From assembly GCA_043777595.1 (NCBI GenBank), contig JAYWHT010000110.1, positions 1-64,000 of the forward strand: a stretch of 64,000 bases of DNA. Reading direction: 5' to 3'. This document shows, one piece after another, positions 41,765-50,342 of this stretch. Position 1 is the first letter of the stretch, and every line of letters starts with the position of its first letter. Below the pieces are notes generated by a model. The model searched no databases and was not told the DNA's origin. It worked only from the letters and a program-made list of their open reading frames with translations. Origin of the DNA: JAYVJH01 sp043777595. GTDB lineage: Bacteria > Bacteroidota > Bacteroidia > Cytophagales > Spirosomataceae. The position numbers and the translations under genes are program-made.

Positions 41765-41902
41765 TTACATAGCTCTTGATACCATAGAGTCGGTAACTGA
41801 CCCTACTTTGAGTGTGATGGCACGTACAGAACCAATTTTGCATAATTTTGGCGTTGTATATGGTTTAAGTCTTGTTTTGGTCGGTGATGTTTGTGGTTGC
41901 AT
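41765..41902 (-). CDS. Lasso-peptide-precursor-like small ORF
   Basis: This 45-codon ORF lies in the 234-bp gap between two surface-protein genes. The product begins MQPQTSPTKTRLKP; residues 15-30 read YTTPKLCKIGSVRAIT. That fits the leader consensus of lasso peptides, YxxPxLxxxGxxxxxT, at every fixed position (Tyr15, Pro18, Leu20, Gly24, Thr30). If the leader ends one residue after that Thr, as in known precursors, the core is KVGSVTDSMVSRAM with Asp at core position 7, where the ring acid belongs. A Lys as first core residue is unusual. No lasso cyclase, RRE protein or transglutaminase-like protease is in the window, so enzymes must be elsewhere, or the match is coincidental. Confidence 0.5.
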   Translation of the reverse strand: MQPQTSPTKTRLKPYTTPKLCKIGSVRAITLKVGSVTDSMVSRAM

Positions 41903-41971
41903 AGTTTTGGTATTTCTTTAATTGGAAGATTTGTTGTTGGTTATTGTGTAGAATCCTGAAATTTTTTTGCT

Positions 41972-44900
41972 CTATTGTTTAATGATAATTTTACGATAGA
42001 CCTGACCATCATTTTTACGAATTTGTAAAATATAAGGTGCTGGGTTGAGGTCAGATAGGTCAATGGTTTGTTTGTTACGCTCCACACCCATCAACTGTCC
42101 CATTACTGAATAAATCAAGACTTCGGTTGGCTGGCTGCCATCTAAGAACTTAACTTGAAATTGATTGATGACAGGATTTGGGTAAATAACAATAGCGGGG
42201 TCTTCGTTGGCAGTATTTGGGTCGATGACGGCTACGATTCTCGAATAAGAAAACGAGCCATCAAAATCAATTTGTTTGAGGCGGTAGTAGCTAATATTCT
42301 TAAAGGGTTGTTGGTCAATAAATGTGTAGCTATTTGCTTGATTGGTGCTACCGTTTCCTTTAATGATTCCGATTTTTTCAAAAGACTTAGCGTTAGACGA
42401 CCGCTCTATTTCAAAAGCGTAATTTTGTTGCTCACCAGCCGTTTTCCAGTTAAGTAATACCTCATTTGTTGTCATTTTTCCATCAAAACTAATCCATGTA
42501 ACAGGCATAGCGTTGGCCGCAAAAGAAAAACGAGCAATAACAGGAAAATGGTCGGACGTAGCCGTACCACCAATCGACGGGCGAATAACTTTAACAGAGT
42601 TGGGAATATAGTTAATACCACTCGGTACAGTCGTTGCATCAGAGCCTATTTCGTTTGATATAATCAAGTGGTCGATGATGTCAGGAAAAGAAGCTGTACT
42701 CGAAATATTACAGTCGCTCAGTTGTTTAGATACAGTGCTATATTGGGTGGTAGCGGCATTAAAATTATTAAAAGAAGAAGGGTTAGGGCCGCCAGTGGTA
42801 TAAATCGACTGGTCTGCATCGTCGTTGAAATCACCCATTACCATTACGTTATCTGTTGGATAGGTACTATCAAGATATGATTTGAGAGCGGTGTAGTCGC
42901 CTTGTCGTCTTGTATATGAAGAAGCATCTGAGCCAGCTTTGGCATGAAGACCAACTAATTTTAGGCTCTTGGTAACACCGTTGATTGTAGCGTTGCAGGT
43001 CATCAACAAAGGCACACGGCCCGATGCCCAGTTACTACTACCTGCCGTTGGTGTCAAAATTTGACTTGCGGCTACGTTAGTAATAACTGCTGTGTTGTAA
43101 ACAAAACATACTTTTTGAGCCAATGTCGCAGGGTCGGCAGGGTTTTCGGGGGCATCGTCCCAGCGAGAGTAGTACTGCGTACCGCATTGCTTGGCGTAAG
43201 TAATACCCGTGGCGGAGTTGAGAAGTGCAATTTGTTGGTCTAATTTTGAAACATCACAAACCTCCGTCAAACAAAACACATCTGACTGAACGGCCTGCAT
43301 TTGTAGCCTTACGTTGGCTTGTTGTTGGGCTTCGTTGGTTGGCCCAAAGCCAGTATTACCAAACCATTCTACATTCCACCAAGATACATCTAAGGTATTG
43401 CTGATTGGAATAGAAGCCCCACCTGTACCAATGCCCACACAAGCAGGGTTGGGCGTTGTACCAGGTACATCAGCTACAAAACGAGGTAATAATTGACATA
43501 CACCGTTAAAATACCCAACTACACCAGTAATATTGATTGTACCCGACGGACGAGTGGCACCAACCAAGTCAGTACCCGATTGTACTCTCATAAGTGTACC
43601 ATCGCTTAGTGTATAGTTTGTGTTGCCTACAAAAGTTGTACTTGCTGGTGCGCCAATGCTCACACCACTCAACGTTACCAACTGTCCTTGATTGGCGCAA
43701 AGTGTAGCAGTTGTTACGGCCTTGGGTGTGGGCACTGCATTTGGAGATGGCGTTACTACAAAACACGTAATGTCTTTCAATTCGACTTCGGTATTAAACA
43801 GAGCATAAGCCCCTTTAACTTGCACTTCATCGCCAATATTGAGCGGCGATGGCACGGTTGCAGTTGTACCTGTACCCGTAAAAAGCAAAATACCCCCTGT
43901 TGCATCTTGAATATAAATATTGGCACCGTTGATAAAAGTTACTCGCCCTGTTGTGGTATAAATAGTACCAGCAGTACCGCTTCTTACCAGACTTATGGCC
44001 GTAGAGCTACCACAAGCCCCCGTACCTGTCGAGGCAATTACTGCACCTGCCAGCGACACACTTTGGGCGGTTGTGCCTGTACTCGTAACACCGACCGAGC
44101 CAGAATAAGAATTGGGGGCAAGACCTGCTATCAGGCGGCTGTAAATCGTCTGATTGACCGACCCAGTTGTAGGCGTAAGCGTGAGCGCAGCACTTGAATA
44201 AGTGATACCGTCTGTCGAAATTTCAAAGTTTGTAGGTGGCGTTACGCTTACATTTGCCGTCAGGTTACTACCAGACACTGTAAAAGTCTGCGATGCCGAT
44301 GGTCCACCACCCTGTGTATAATTGAAATTGGTAAGCATATTAGGCGATACTGCAAGCGTAGGGGCGGTAGAAGCAGACGTATAGGTTAGCGAAAAATCGT
44401 CGATACCACTTGTGGCTCTATTACCACTACCAGTAGAGGCATTCAATGCTACAACCCTGAGCCATAATGGCTGGCTTTGGTTGTTGATGGTAGCTGGCAA
44501 CATTCCTGACAGGGTAGTGTTGGTAAATGCACTACCACCAGTTGTACCAGTTGCAATAGTAGTAAAACTGGTTGGTGTACCACCAGTTGCGTACTGTAGT
44601 TCCCATGTTGTGGTTCTTGTCGAACCAACGTCTAACGATTGTAGCTTTATGGTTGCCACAAATCCTTGTAAGCCTGTTGTATTGGCAAATTGTACCGCAA
44701 ATGCTGCGCCTGGTTCACCAAAAGAACCAGTCTGACGAACTGATAGCGCACGGTCGGTATTGGCGTTTTGGGCAGTAACGGCGTCACCTGAGGTAGAGCC
44801 ATTGGCCGATGCCGTGTTCCTAAAATTTCCAGTAGTAGATACCCACGACGTTTGAGCCGTTGTAAGCGTAGAGGCCGTTCCCAATGCGGTTGCCGTTGCA

Positions 44901-45049
44901 CCTGTATATACCCCCCAGCCTGAGGGTAGGGAAGTGCCAACGGCATTGAAGTTTTGGGTGTAAGATGTGCCTGTTAGTGTAACCTGTGCCAGACTGGACG
45001 TACAATAACTGCAAATTAGTAATAAAATTAGAGGTAGCTTTTTTCTCAT
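41972..45049 (-). CDS. Secreted endonuclease/exonuclease/phosphatase protein with T9SS type A domain
   Basis: This ~1025-residue precursor starts at the ATG at 45049, just before a signal peptide (MRKKLPLILLLICSYCTSSLAQ). The order of parts is: a jelly-roll-like N-terminal domain (YTQNFNAVGTSLPSGW), an Ig-like segment, an OB-type domain (TTGRVTFINGANIYIQD), then an EEP nuclease domain (~560-860: WWNVEWFG, FCLTEVCD, MVMGDFNDDAD, SDHFPVIARF). The PVTWISFDG block and a T9SS type A tail (YPNPVINQFQVKFLDG) follow. It should be an extracellular DNase or phosphatase. Related architectures help Bacteroidota scavenge phosphate from DNA. It is complete. Confidence 0.85.
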   Translation of the reverse strand: MRKKLPLILLLICSYCTSSLAQVTLTGTSYTQNFNAVGTSLPSGWGVYTGATATALGTASTLTTAQTSWVSTTGNFRNTASANGSTSGDAVTAQNANTDRALSVRQTGSFGEPGAAFAVQFANTTGLQGFVATIKLQSLDVGSTRTTTWELQYATGGTPTSFTTIATGTTGGSAFTNTTLSGMLPATINNQSQPLWLRVVALNASTGSGNRATSGIDDFSLTYTSASTAPTLAVSPNMLTNFNYTQGGGPSASQTFTVSGSNLTANVSVTPPTNFEISTDGITYSSAALTLTPTTGSVNQTIYSRLIAGLAPNSYSGSVGVTSTGTTAQSVSLAGAVIASTGTGACGSSTAISLVRSGTAGTIYTTTGRVTFINGANIYIQDATGGILLFTGTGTTATVPSPLNIGDEVQVKGAYALFNTEVELKDITCFVVTPSPNAVPTPKAVTTATLCANQGQLVTLSGVSIGAPASTTFVGNTNYTLSDGTLMRVQSGTDLVGATRPSGTINITGVVGYFNGVCQLLPRFVADVPGTTPNPACVGIGTGGASIPISNTLDVSWWNVEWFGNTGFGPTNEAQQQANVRLQMQAVQSDVFCLTEVCDVSKLDQQIALLNSATGITYAKQCGTQYYSRWDDAPENPADPATLAQKVCFVYNTAVITNVAASQILTPTAGSSNWASGRVPLLMTCNATINGVTKSLKLVGLHAKAGSDASSYTRRQGDYTALKSYLDSTYPTDNVMVMGDFNDDADQSIYTTGGPNPSSFNNFNAATTQYSTVSKQLSDCNISSTASFPDIIDHLIISNEIGSDATTVPSGINYIPNSVKVIRPSIGGTATSDHFPVIARFSFAANAMPVTWISFDGKMTTNEVLLNWKTAGEQQNYAFEIERSSNAKSFEKIGIIKGNGSTNQANSYTFIDQQPFKNISYYRLKQIDFDGSFSYSRIVAVIDPNTANEDPAIVIYPNPVINQFQVKFLDGSQPTEVLIYSVMGQLMGVERNKQTIDLSDLNPAPYILQIRKNDGQVYRKIIIKQ

Positions 45050-45242
45050 TATGTATGTGTTTTTAATCTGCCACAAACATAAGCATTGCTATTCTATAAA
45101 TAATACATTTAATATTATCTTAATATAAACTATGTGTTAAACTTTAAAGTGATACTATAAAAAACAATACCCAACTACAAAATTAGTTCTATAATAATCC
45201 GTCAGTTTGCCGAAAATCTGCTCTTGAATATACGGCTTAAAT
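45050..45242. other. Intergenic DNA upstream of the EEP-nuclease gene
   Basis: AT-rich, no ORF or RNA gene recognised. It should contain the leftward promoter. The rest of the 557-bp gap up to fusA is taken by two repeats (45243-45349 and 45433-45487) and the fusA terminator. An 82-codon frame over 45272-45520 is made of those repeats and is not called. Confidence 0.4.
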
Positions 45243-45349
45243 TTAAGTAGTCGTGAGTATATAGTGTTGTGTCATGAGTTAAATACAATACTGCTAGACA
45301 GCAAGTTATCAAAATAAAAATGCCGTATTACTTTTAGATATGTACTCAG
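45243..45349 (-). repeat. MITE-like repeat, full-length copy D
   Basis: 107 bp, opposite orientation to copies A-C. On the minus strand it holds GTAATACGGC, GATAACTTGCTGTC, TATTTAACTCATGACAC and TATACTCACGACTACTTAA. The 22-bp segment absent from B and C is present. Confidence 0.75.
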
Positions 45350-45432
45350 TATTTCAAACTTTGTTTGATAACACCAAATTACTTCCAAGCATTTTATTGG
45401 ATTGTGCAAATTAAGGGTTGGAACTTGTATAA

Positions 45433-45487
45433 GTGACTGAGTAAATTTAAACATAATTACAAATTTAGCTAACTCTTTAACATTTAA
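45433..45487 (+). repeat. Second dispersed repeat (TTAGCTAA element), copy 2
   Basis: Matches the minus strand of 17908-17964, sharing ACAAATTTAGCTAAC-type words. It lies 84 bp from MITE-like copy D. Confidence 0.5.
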
Positions 45488-45547
45488 TTGATACATCGAC
45501 ACACCGGAAAAATAGCACATTTACTCAGGTAACTCAAAATCAACTAT

Positions 45548-45591
45548 AAAGAATGAGAGCCAACCGTCAAACGATTGGCTCTCATTCTTTT
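45548..45591 (-). terminator. fusA terminator
   Basis: A 16-bp perfect stem (AAAGAATGAGAGCCAA with its complement at 45575-45590) around an 11-base loop, 16 bp past the fusA stop, with T-rich flanks on both strands. Confidence 0.85.
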
Positions 45592-45606
45592 GTAATTGCT
45601 CAAAAA

Positions 45607-47715
45607 CTACCCTTTGGCTTTGGCAATAACGCCCTCTGCTAAGTTGTTTGGTAGCTGCTCGAAGTGCGAGAACGTAAGGTTGGCAGATGCCCGACCCGAC
45701 GACATAGTACGCAAGTCGGTGATATATCCAAATAGTTCAGATAGCGGCACATTGGCTTTGATAACCTGCGCTCCTGCACGGCTATCCATACCACGCATCA
45801 CTCCACGGCGGCGGTTGAGGTCGCCAGTGATAGGGCCTGTATATTCTTCTGGGCTTATTACTTCTACTGCCATAATTGGCTCTAAAATACGTGGCCCAGC
45901 AAGCCGTGCTGCCTCTTTAAAACCAATTTTAGCGGCCAATTCAAACGACAATGAGTCTGAATCGACATCGTGGTATGAGCCATGAAACAAGCGCACACGC
46001 ATTGAGTCTAACGGATAGCCAGCCAATGGGCCGTTTACCATTGCCGCCTCAAAACCTTTTTGAACAGGCTGAATAAACTCACGAGGAATGGCACCACCTA
46101 CTACTTCGTTTACGAACTGCAAGCCGATTTTTGGCTCTTTACCTTCTTCGTTGTCGGTACGTGGGCTGATTTCAAAATGAATATCGGCAAACTTACCACG
46201 ACCACCCGTTTGTTTTTTGTAAACTTCACGGTGCTCGATTCCTTTGGTCAAAATCTCTTTGTATGCAACCTGTGGTGCACCTTGGTTTACTTCGACCTTA
46301 AATTCACGACGCATACGGTCGATGATAATCTCTAAGTGAAGCTCGCCCATACCTTTGATGATGGTCTGGCCTGTATCTTCGTTGGTTTCGACTTGTAGCG
46401 TTGGGTCTTCTTCGAGCAATTTGGTAATGGCTTTACTGAAGTTATCAACGTCGGCCTGTTTTTTTGGCTCAATCGCATAGCCGATTACTGGCTCTGGAAA
46501 CACCATTGACTCCAATGTAATTGGGTGCTTTTCGTCTGAGAGTGTATCGCCTGTTTTGATGTCCTTAAAACCTACAACTGCACCAATGTCTCCAGCCTCT
46601 AAGCGGTCGATTTGGTTTTGTTTGTTGGCGTGCATCTGGAATATACGAGAAATACGCTCTTTATTGCCCGAACGATTATTTAGTACATAAGAGCCTGATT
46701 CTAATGCGCCAGAGTAGGCACGCACAAAACACAAACGACCAACGTATGGGTCAGTTGCGATTTTGAACGCCAATGCTGAAAACGGCTCATTGACAGTTGG
46801 GTGACGCTCTATTTCTAAGCCTGTATCTGGGTGTGTGCCTTTGATGCTCTCTTTGTCCATCGGCGAGGGCAAAATGGCCATCACGTAGTCGAGCATTGTC
46901 TGTACACCTTTATTTTTGAACGACGAACCACACAACATTGGTACAATCTTCATACTAATAGTAGCGGCACGGAGGGCTGCCAATATTTCGGCTTCGGTGA
47001 TTGAGGCGGGGTCTTCAAAATATTTTTCCATCAACGACTCGTCAAATTCAGCTACTGCTTCGAGTAGTTTTTCACGATATTCAGTTGCTTCTTCGAGCAT
47101 ATCGTCAGGTATTGGTATTTCGGTAAAGGTCATACCTTTGTCGTCTTCGTTCCAAACAATACCACGGAAGTTTACCAAATCAACTACTCCCTTGAAGTTA
47201 TCTTCTGAGCCAATCGGCAACTGCAACGGCACAGCATAGCTGCCCAACATTTCTTTTACTTGGTTACAGACATTCAAGAAGTCGGCACCAGAGCGGTCCA
47301 TTTTGTTTACAAAGCCTAAGCGAGCTACGTTATAGTTGTTGGCCAAACGCCAGTTGGTTTCAGACTGTGGCTCAACGCCATCGACAGCCGAAAACAAAAA
47401 CACCAAACCATCCAATACACGAAGTGAGCGGTTTACCTCTACCGTAAAGTCCACGTGGCCAGGTGTGTCAATGATATTGATGTGGTATTTTTGGTCGCGG
47501 TACGTCCAGTCCACGGTTGTAGCGGCTGAGGTAATAGTAATACCCCGCTCTTGCTCCTGCGCCATCCAGTCCATGGTTGCGGCTCCGTCGTGTACCTCAC
47601 CGATCTTGTGGCTTACGCCCGAATAATAAAGGATACGCTCAGTGGTTGTTGTTTTGCCTGCATCGATGTGTGCAGCAATACCAATGTTTCTTGTGAATCT
47701 TAAATCACGTGCCAT
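45607..47715 (-). CDS. fusA: Elongation factor G
   Basis: This 702-residue GTPase moves tRNAs and mRNA on the ribosome after peptide bond formation. The G-domain motifs are AHIDAGKTTTTERI (G1), GITITSAATT (G2), DTPGHVDF (G3) and NKMDRSGAD (G4). Domains II-V follow, with GMGELHLEIIIDRMRREF and the tip sequence VVGGAIPREFIQPVQKGFEAA in domain IV. Its length and full motif set fit a canonical EF-G. It stands alone here, without the usual rpsL-rpsG neighbours, flanked by a strong terminator and a Uma2 gene, which is common for fusA copies in Bacteroidota. Confidence 0.97.
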   Translation of the reverse strand: MARDLRFTRNIGIAAHIDAGKTTTTERILYYSGVSHKIGEVHDGAATMDWMAQEQERGITITSAATTVDWTYRDQKYHINIIDTPGHVDFTVEVNRSLRVLDGLVFLFSAVDGVEPQSETNWRLANNYNVARLGFVNKMDRSGADFLNVCNQVKEMLGSYAVPLQLPIGSEDNFKGVVDLVNFRGIVWNEDDKGMTFTEIPIPDDMLEEATEYREKLLEAVAEFDESLMEKYFEDPASITEAEILAALRAATISMKIVPMLCGSSFKNKGVQTMLDYVMAILPSPMDKESIKGTHPDTGLEIERHPTVNEPFSALAFKIATDPYVGRLCFVRAYSGALESGSYVLNNRSGNKERISRIFQMHANKQNQIDRLEAGDIGAVVGFKDIKTGDTLSDEKHPITLESMVFPEPVIGYAIEPKKQADVDNFSKAITKLLEEDPTLQVETNEDTGQTIIKGMGELHLEIIIDRMRREFKVEVNQGAPQVAYKEILTKGIEHREVYKKQTGGRGKFADIHFEISPRTDNEEGKEPKIGLQFVNEVVGGAIPREFIQPVQKGFEAAMVNGPLAGYPLDSMRVRLFHGSYHDVDSDSLSFELAAKIGFKEAARLAGPRILEPIMAVEVISPEEYTGPITGDLNRRRGVMRGMDSRAGAQVIKANVPLSELFGYITDLRTMSSGRASANLTFSHFEQLPNNLAEGVIAKAKG

Positions 47716-47923
47716 TTTAGTTGTTGTTAATTATTTTTGTCTCAAAGACCAGCGGCTTTTTGTTCACGGTCTGTTTTGCAATCAAGCCGCAAAATTACGG
47801 GGTTTCTATCTAAAAAACAAATGTAGCTGAGGCTCAAATTATTAAAATTGATAAATTAGGCCAATAGGTGATTTTTTAGTTATATTTGAGTTGATTATAT
47901 TTGACAGTAAAATAAAAAATACT

Positions 47924-48475
47924 ATGATTCAAACAACTCAAACAACCGACCAACTACCCCGTACCATGGCAGAGTTTGCTGACTGGGAGCCAAACGATGG
48001 CTATAAATACGAGTGGAACGATGGCGAACTGATAAAATTTGTAGGTATGAACAAAAAACAAGTGTATATTTATGAAGTGTTGAATCGTCTCTTTTGTAAA
48101 AAATCTTACTGGGAGACAGGTATATTGGTTGCCGAGTACGATGTTGAGCTTTCGGGGATTCAGATGCGGCGGCCAGATATTGCCTACTTAACCACAGAGC
48201 AAGTTAAACAATCAAAAGTAGGCGTTGATGAGATTCCTGAGTTTGTGGTAGAAATCATATCGGGCAACGACAACATCAATAAAGTAGAGGCTAAAATTAG
48301 CGAATATTTTAAAGCTGGAGTGCTGGTTATTTGGTTGATATTACCCGACAGCCAGAGTGTCCATGTTTATACCTCACGCCGAACTGTAAAAATCTGCCTC
48401 GAAAACGATATTTGTTCAGCCAGCCCTGTACTGCCCGATTTTGAGATAAGTGTAGCCGATATTTTTGTAGCATAA
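47924..48475 (+). CDS. Uma2-family putative endonuclease
   Basis: This 183-residue protein starts at the ATG at 47924; the TTG 33 bases earlier is ignored. The Uma2 fold is recognisable: MAEFADWEPNDGYKYEWNDGE, RRPDIAYL with Asp, IPEFVVEIISGNDN with Glu, KISEYFKAGVLVIWLILP, and SASPVLPDFEISVADIFVA. It matches the remnant at 17483-17746 closely, so the two are paralogues. Immediately after its stop comes a truncated second copy of its own 5' end (48491-48545). The family is associated with mobile DNA; the biochemical role is open. Confidence 0.88.
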   Translation: MIQTTQTTDQLPRTMAEFADWEPNDGYKYEWNDGELIKFVGMNKKQVYIYEVLNRLFCKKSYWETGILVAEYDVELSGIQMRRPDIAYLTTEQVKQSKVGVDEIPEFVVEIISGNDNINKVEAKISEYFKAGVLVIWLILPDSQSVHVYTSRRTVKICLENDICSASPVLPDFEISVADIFVA

Positions 48476-48490
48476 AACAAAAGAATATAC

Positions 48491-48545
48491 GATTCAGACA
48501 GCCTAAACAACCGACCAGTTGCCCCATACCATGGCAGAGTTTGTA
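48491..48545 (+). pseudogene. Stump of a second Uma2 gene (5' end only)
   Basis: CAAACAACCGACCA, CCATACCATGGCAGAGTTTG and adjoining bases repeat the first ~55 bases of the Uma2 gene at 47924, with about ten differences. The start codon is mutated (ACG) and the match ends at ~48545, after which the IS remnant follows. A tandem uma2 pair probably existed before the insertion. Confidence 0.75.
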
Positions 48546-48591
48546 TTGTTTCTGATTTTTACGTTGAGGTATTATTAGGTCTATATTATGG

Positions 48592-49045
48592 CTATTCTTT
48601 ATTTGTTTCGCCGCATCGGCACTTCGGTTTTACTTCATTTAGGTATCTTTTACCACCAATTAGCATAATATCGGTCTTTTTATTCGCAATATTGTCTAAA
48701 AAATGAATACCATGAATATTGGCAGGCGCAATATCAATAACTTCAAAAACACCATCGACAGAACAAACAGCGTATAATTTATAGCCATAGTAGCAAAATT
48801 TTTGAGAGGCCTCGTGTCCAAAATTGGGACTTGTTTCTATGTTCGCTTGCCATATTTTAGCCCGACTACTTCGTACATATTGACACATTTTTAATAGTTT
48901 TGAGTTTACTACAAAATAAGATTTTGATTTATTTAAAGCATTTGATAGCTTTTTTCGACAAATCTCGAAAATATCAAATAAGTAACGTTTTCGCCAGTTG
49001 TAATTACTACGGTCAGTATTATGTAGTACATTATCAGAGTTTAAA
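48592..49045 (-). mobile_element. Decayed IS982-type transposase
   Basis: The frame reads DRSNYNWRKRYLFDI, FVVNSKLLKMCQYVRSSRAK, YYGYKLYAVCSVDGVFEVID, ANIHGIHFLDN and MLIGGKRYLNEVKPKC, colinear with Bacteroidota IS982-group transposases (RYNRRRR-LF, FIVDSMPLE-C--SR-SRSK, YYGYKLHAVCS--GVFQS-D, S-HDIHYL-D, LIGDKGYLS). Both catalytic aspartates visible in this part are lost: VDS became VNS and GDKG became GGKR. The N-terminal third and C-terminal part are missing, so it is dead. The left side abuts the Uma2 stump and the right side a MITE-like repeat at 49046. Confidence 0.8.
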
Positions 49046-49131
49046 TTAAGTACTTATTCAAAACTAATACGGTGTTTTAGTTTTAATAACTTACTGATTA
49101 ACAGCACTGTATTTAACTCACGACTACTTAA
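49046..49131 (+). repeat. MITE-like repeat, short copy C
   Basis: 86 bp. Its tips are the cleanest of the four: it starts TTAAGTAC and ends GACTACTTAA, giving a 7-bp terminal inverted repeat TTAAGTA/TACTTAA. The core has GATTAACAGCACTG. The missing 22 bp lies between two ACTCACGAC words of the long form, so recombination explains it. Confidence 0.75.
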
Positions 49132-49237
49132 GATTGGAAATCTAATTTACTCATTTCAAGTTCAATGCATCATTTTATAACCGTAATTCTAACTCGCACA
49201 ACAGGTATAATAGAAATAAAACCGTCTAACTACTTAT

Positions 49238-49276
49238 AAAAGCTACACCAGAGGTATTTTCTGGTGTAGCTTTTTT
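49238..49276. terminator. Strong bidirectional terminator
   Basis: A 15-bp perfect stem (AAAAGCTACACCAGA with its complement at 49260-49274), seven-base loop and T-run, 21 bp beyond the desaturase stop. Confidence 0.85.
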
Positions 49277-49296
49277 AGTTCATACTCTCACGTTAA

Positions 49297-50016
49297 TTAT
49301 TTTTTATGCACATCGCCAAACTTCAACATATCTACCAGACGTTGCTCTTTATCGTTATCGAAGCCGCAAGAAGCCACAAATTCCTTTGGGTTTTGGTAAG
49401 TACCAAACAGCATATCCCACCACACAATGTCGCCATAGTTATCGGTGTGTTTGTGGTATTGATGGTGAATGCGGTGCATTTCGGGTCGTTGAAAAACATA
49501 CCCAATCCACTGTGGTGTTTTGATATTGGTATGATAAAAAAACTCGCCCAATGCCGTACAAAGTGTATAAATACCACCAGCTTCGAGGTTTAGCCCCAAC
49601 AAAGTGAAGACCAATAAACTGCCAATTATTGAATTGACTGCCATTTCTAATGGGTGTTTATAAAACGATGTGATGACTTCTATACGCTGTGGACTGTGGT
49701 GTATTTGATGAAAATGTAACCACAAAAAATCAATAGTATGCCGCCAACGATGCCACCAATAAAAAATAAAAGTAGCGATAAAATAAGCTATCAAGCCTCA
49801 CCAAATACTATTAACATGATTGGAAAGATGAAAAACACTACTGCTGGACAGCCATTTTTCCCAAGAAATACCAGCCAGCAACACTACCGATAGTTGTATA
49901 AAATTGACACCCAACACCCTGATTGTCCAAGTATGTACTTCGGGGAGTTTCCAGCCTGGATTGATGCGTTCGATGGCAAAACACAACACAAATACAGCAA
50001 AAATAATATATAGCAT
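49297..50016 (-). pseudogene. Sterol-desaturase/fatty-acid-hydroxylase family gene with one in-frame TGA
   Basis: Two frames, 50016-49798 and 49794-49297, are in the same phase and are separated only by a TGA at codon 73 (…VNSIW-stop-GLIAYFIATF…). Read through, they make a 239-codon protein with the full di-iron histidine set of the family: HRWRH, HQIHH and HRIHHQYHKHTDNYGD, plus three or four membrane helices. The enzyme would hydroxylate or desaturate a lipid or carotenoid. A single substitution from GGA to TGA is the simplest explanation. The rest of the gene shows no decay, so the lesion is young, a sequencing error, or a recoded stop. Confidence 0.75.
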
Positions 50017-50098
50017 AACGATTTGATTTAAGAGTCAAAAAAAATGGTTGTCGTTAAAGTATTCCAGAAATACCCTTGTTTTGAAACGTTTTGTATTA

Positions 50099-50269
50099 CT
50101 ACTTTTTTGTACTAATTACACTGTCCCTTGGAAATGGTGTACCGTATTTCTCACGATATAGCATATTTTTAAAGATTTTATTCCATTCAGCAAACAACGT
50201 TTCCATGAAGGGTTGTTTTGATCTGGTACAAACATCGTTTGCAACAACGAAAGCTAAAAATCTGTTCAT
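50099..50269 (-). CDS. Small hypothetical protein
   Basis: This 56-codon frame starts MNRFLAFVVANDVCTRSKQ and ends RDSVISTKK. Its composition looks coding rather than random (balanced charged and hydrophobic residues, an aromatic EWNKIFKNMLYREKYG). It lies 72 bp after the Crp/Fnr gene on the same strand and 83 bp before the broken desaturase gene. No family was recognised. Confidence 0.4.
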   Translation of the reverse strand: MNRFLAFVVANDVCTRSKQPFMETLFAEWNKIFKNMLYREKYGTPFPRDSVISTKK

Positions 50270-50316
50270 AGTAATTTGTGTTAAAGTTTCGACAAATTTC
50301 TATGTTCTGACAACTC

Positions 50317-50342
50317 AAAATCTTGACATATATCAAGATTTT
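50317..50342. terminator. Hairpin at the 3' end of the Crp/Fnr gene
   Basis: AAAATCTTGA, loop CATATA, then TCAAGATTTT: a perfect 10-bp stem overlapping the stop codon region, with T-rich flank. Confidence 0.5.

Noticed and set aside
45272..45520. 82-codon frame on the minus strand between the EEP-nuclease gene and fusA
   Set aside because: It is built from MITE-like copy D and the second repeat; the related copy at 17758-17964 has the two parts in another order, so no continuous protein is conserved.
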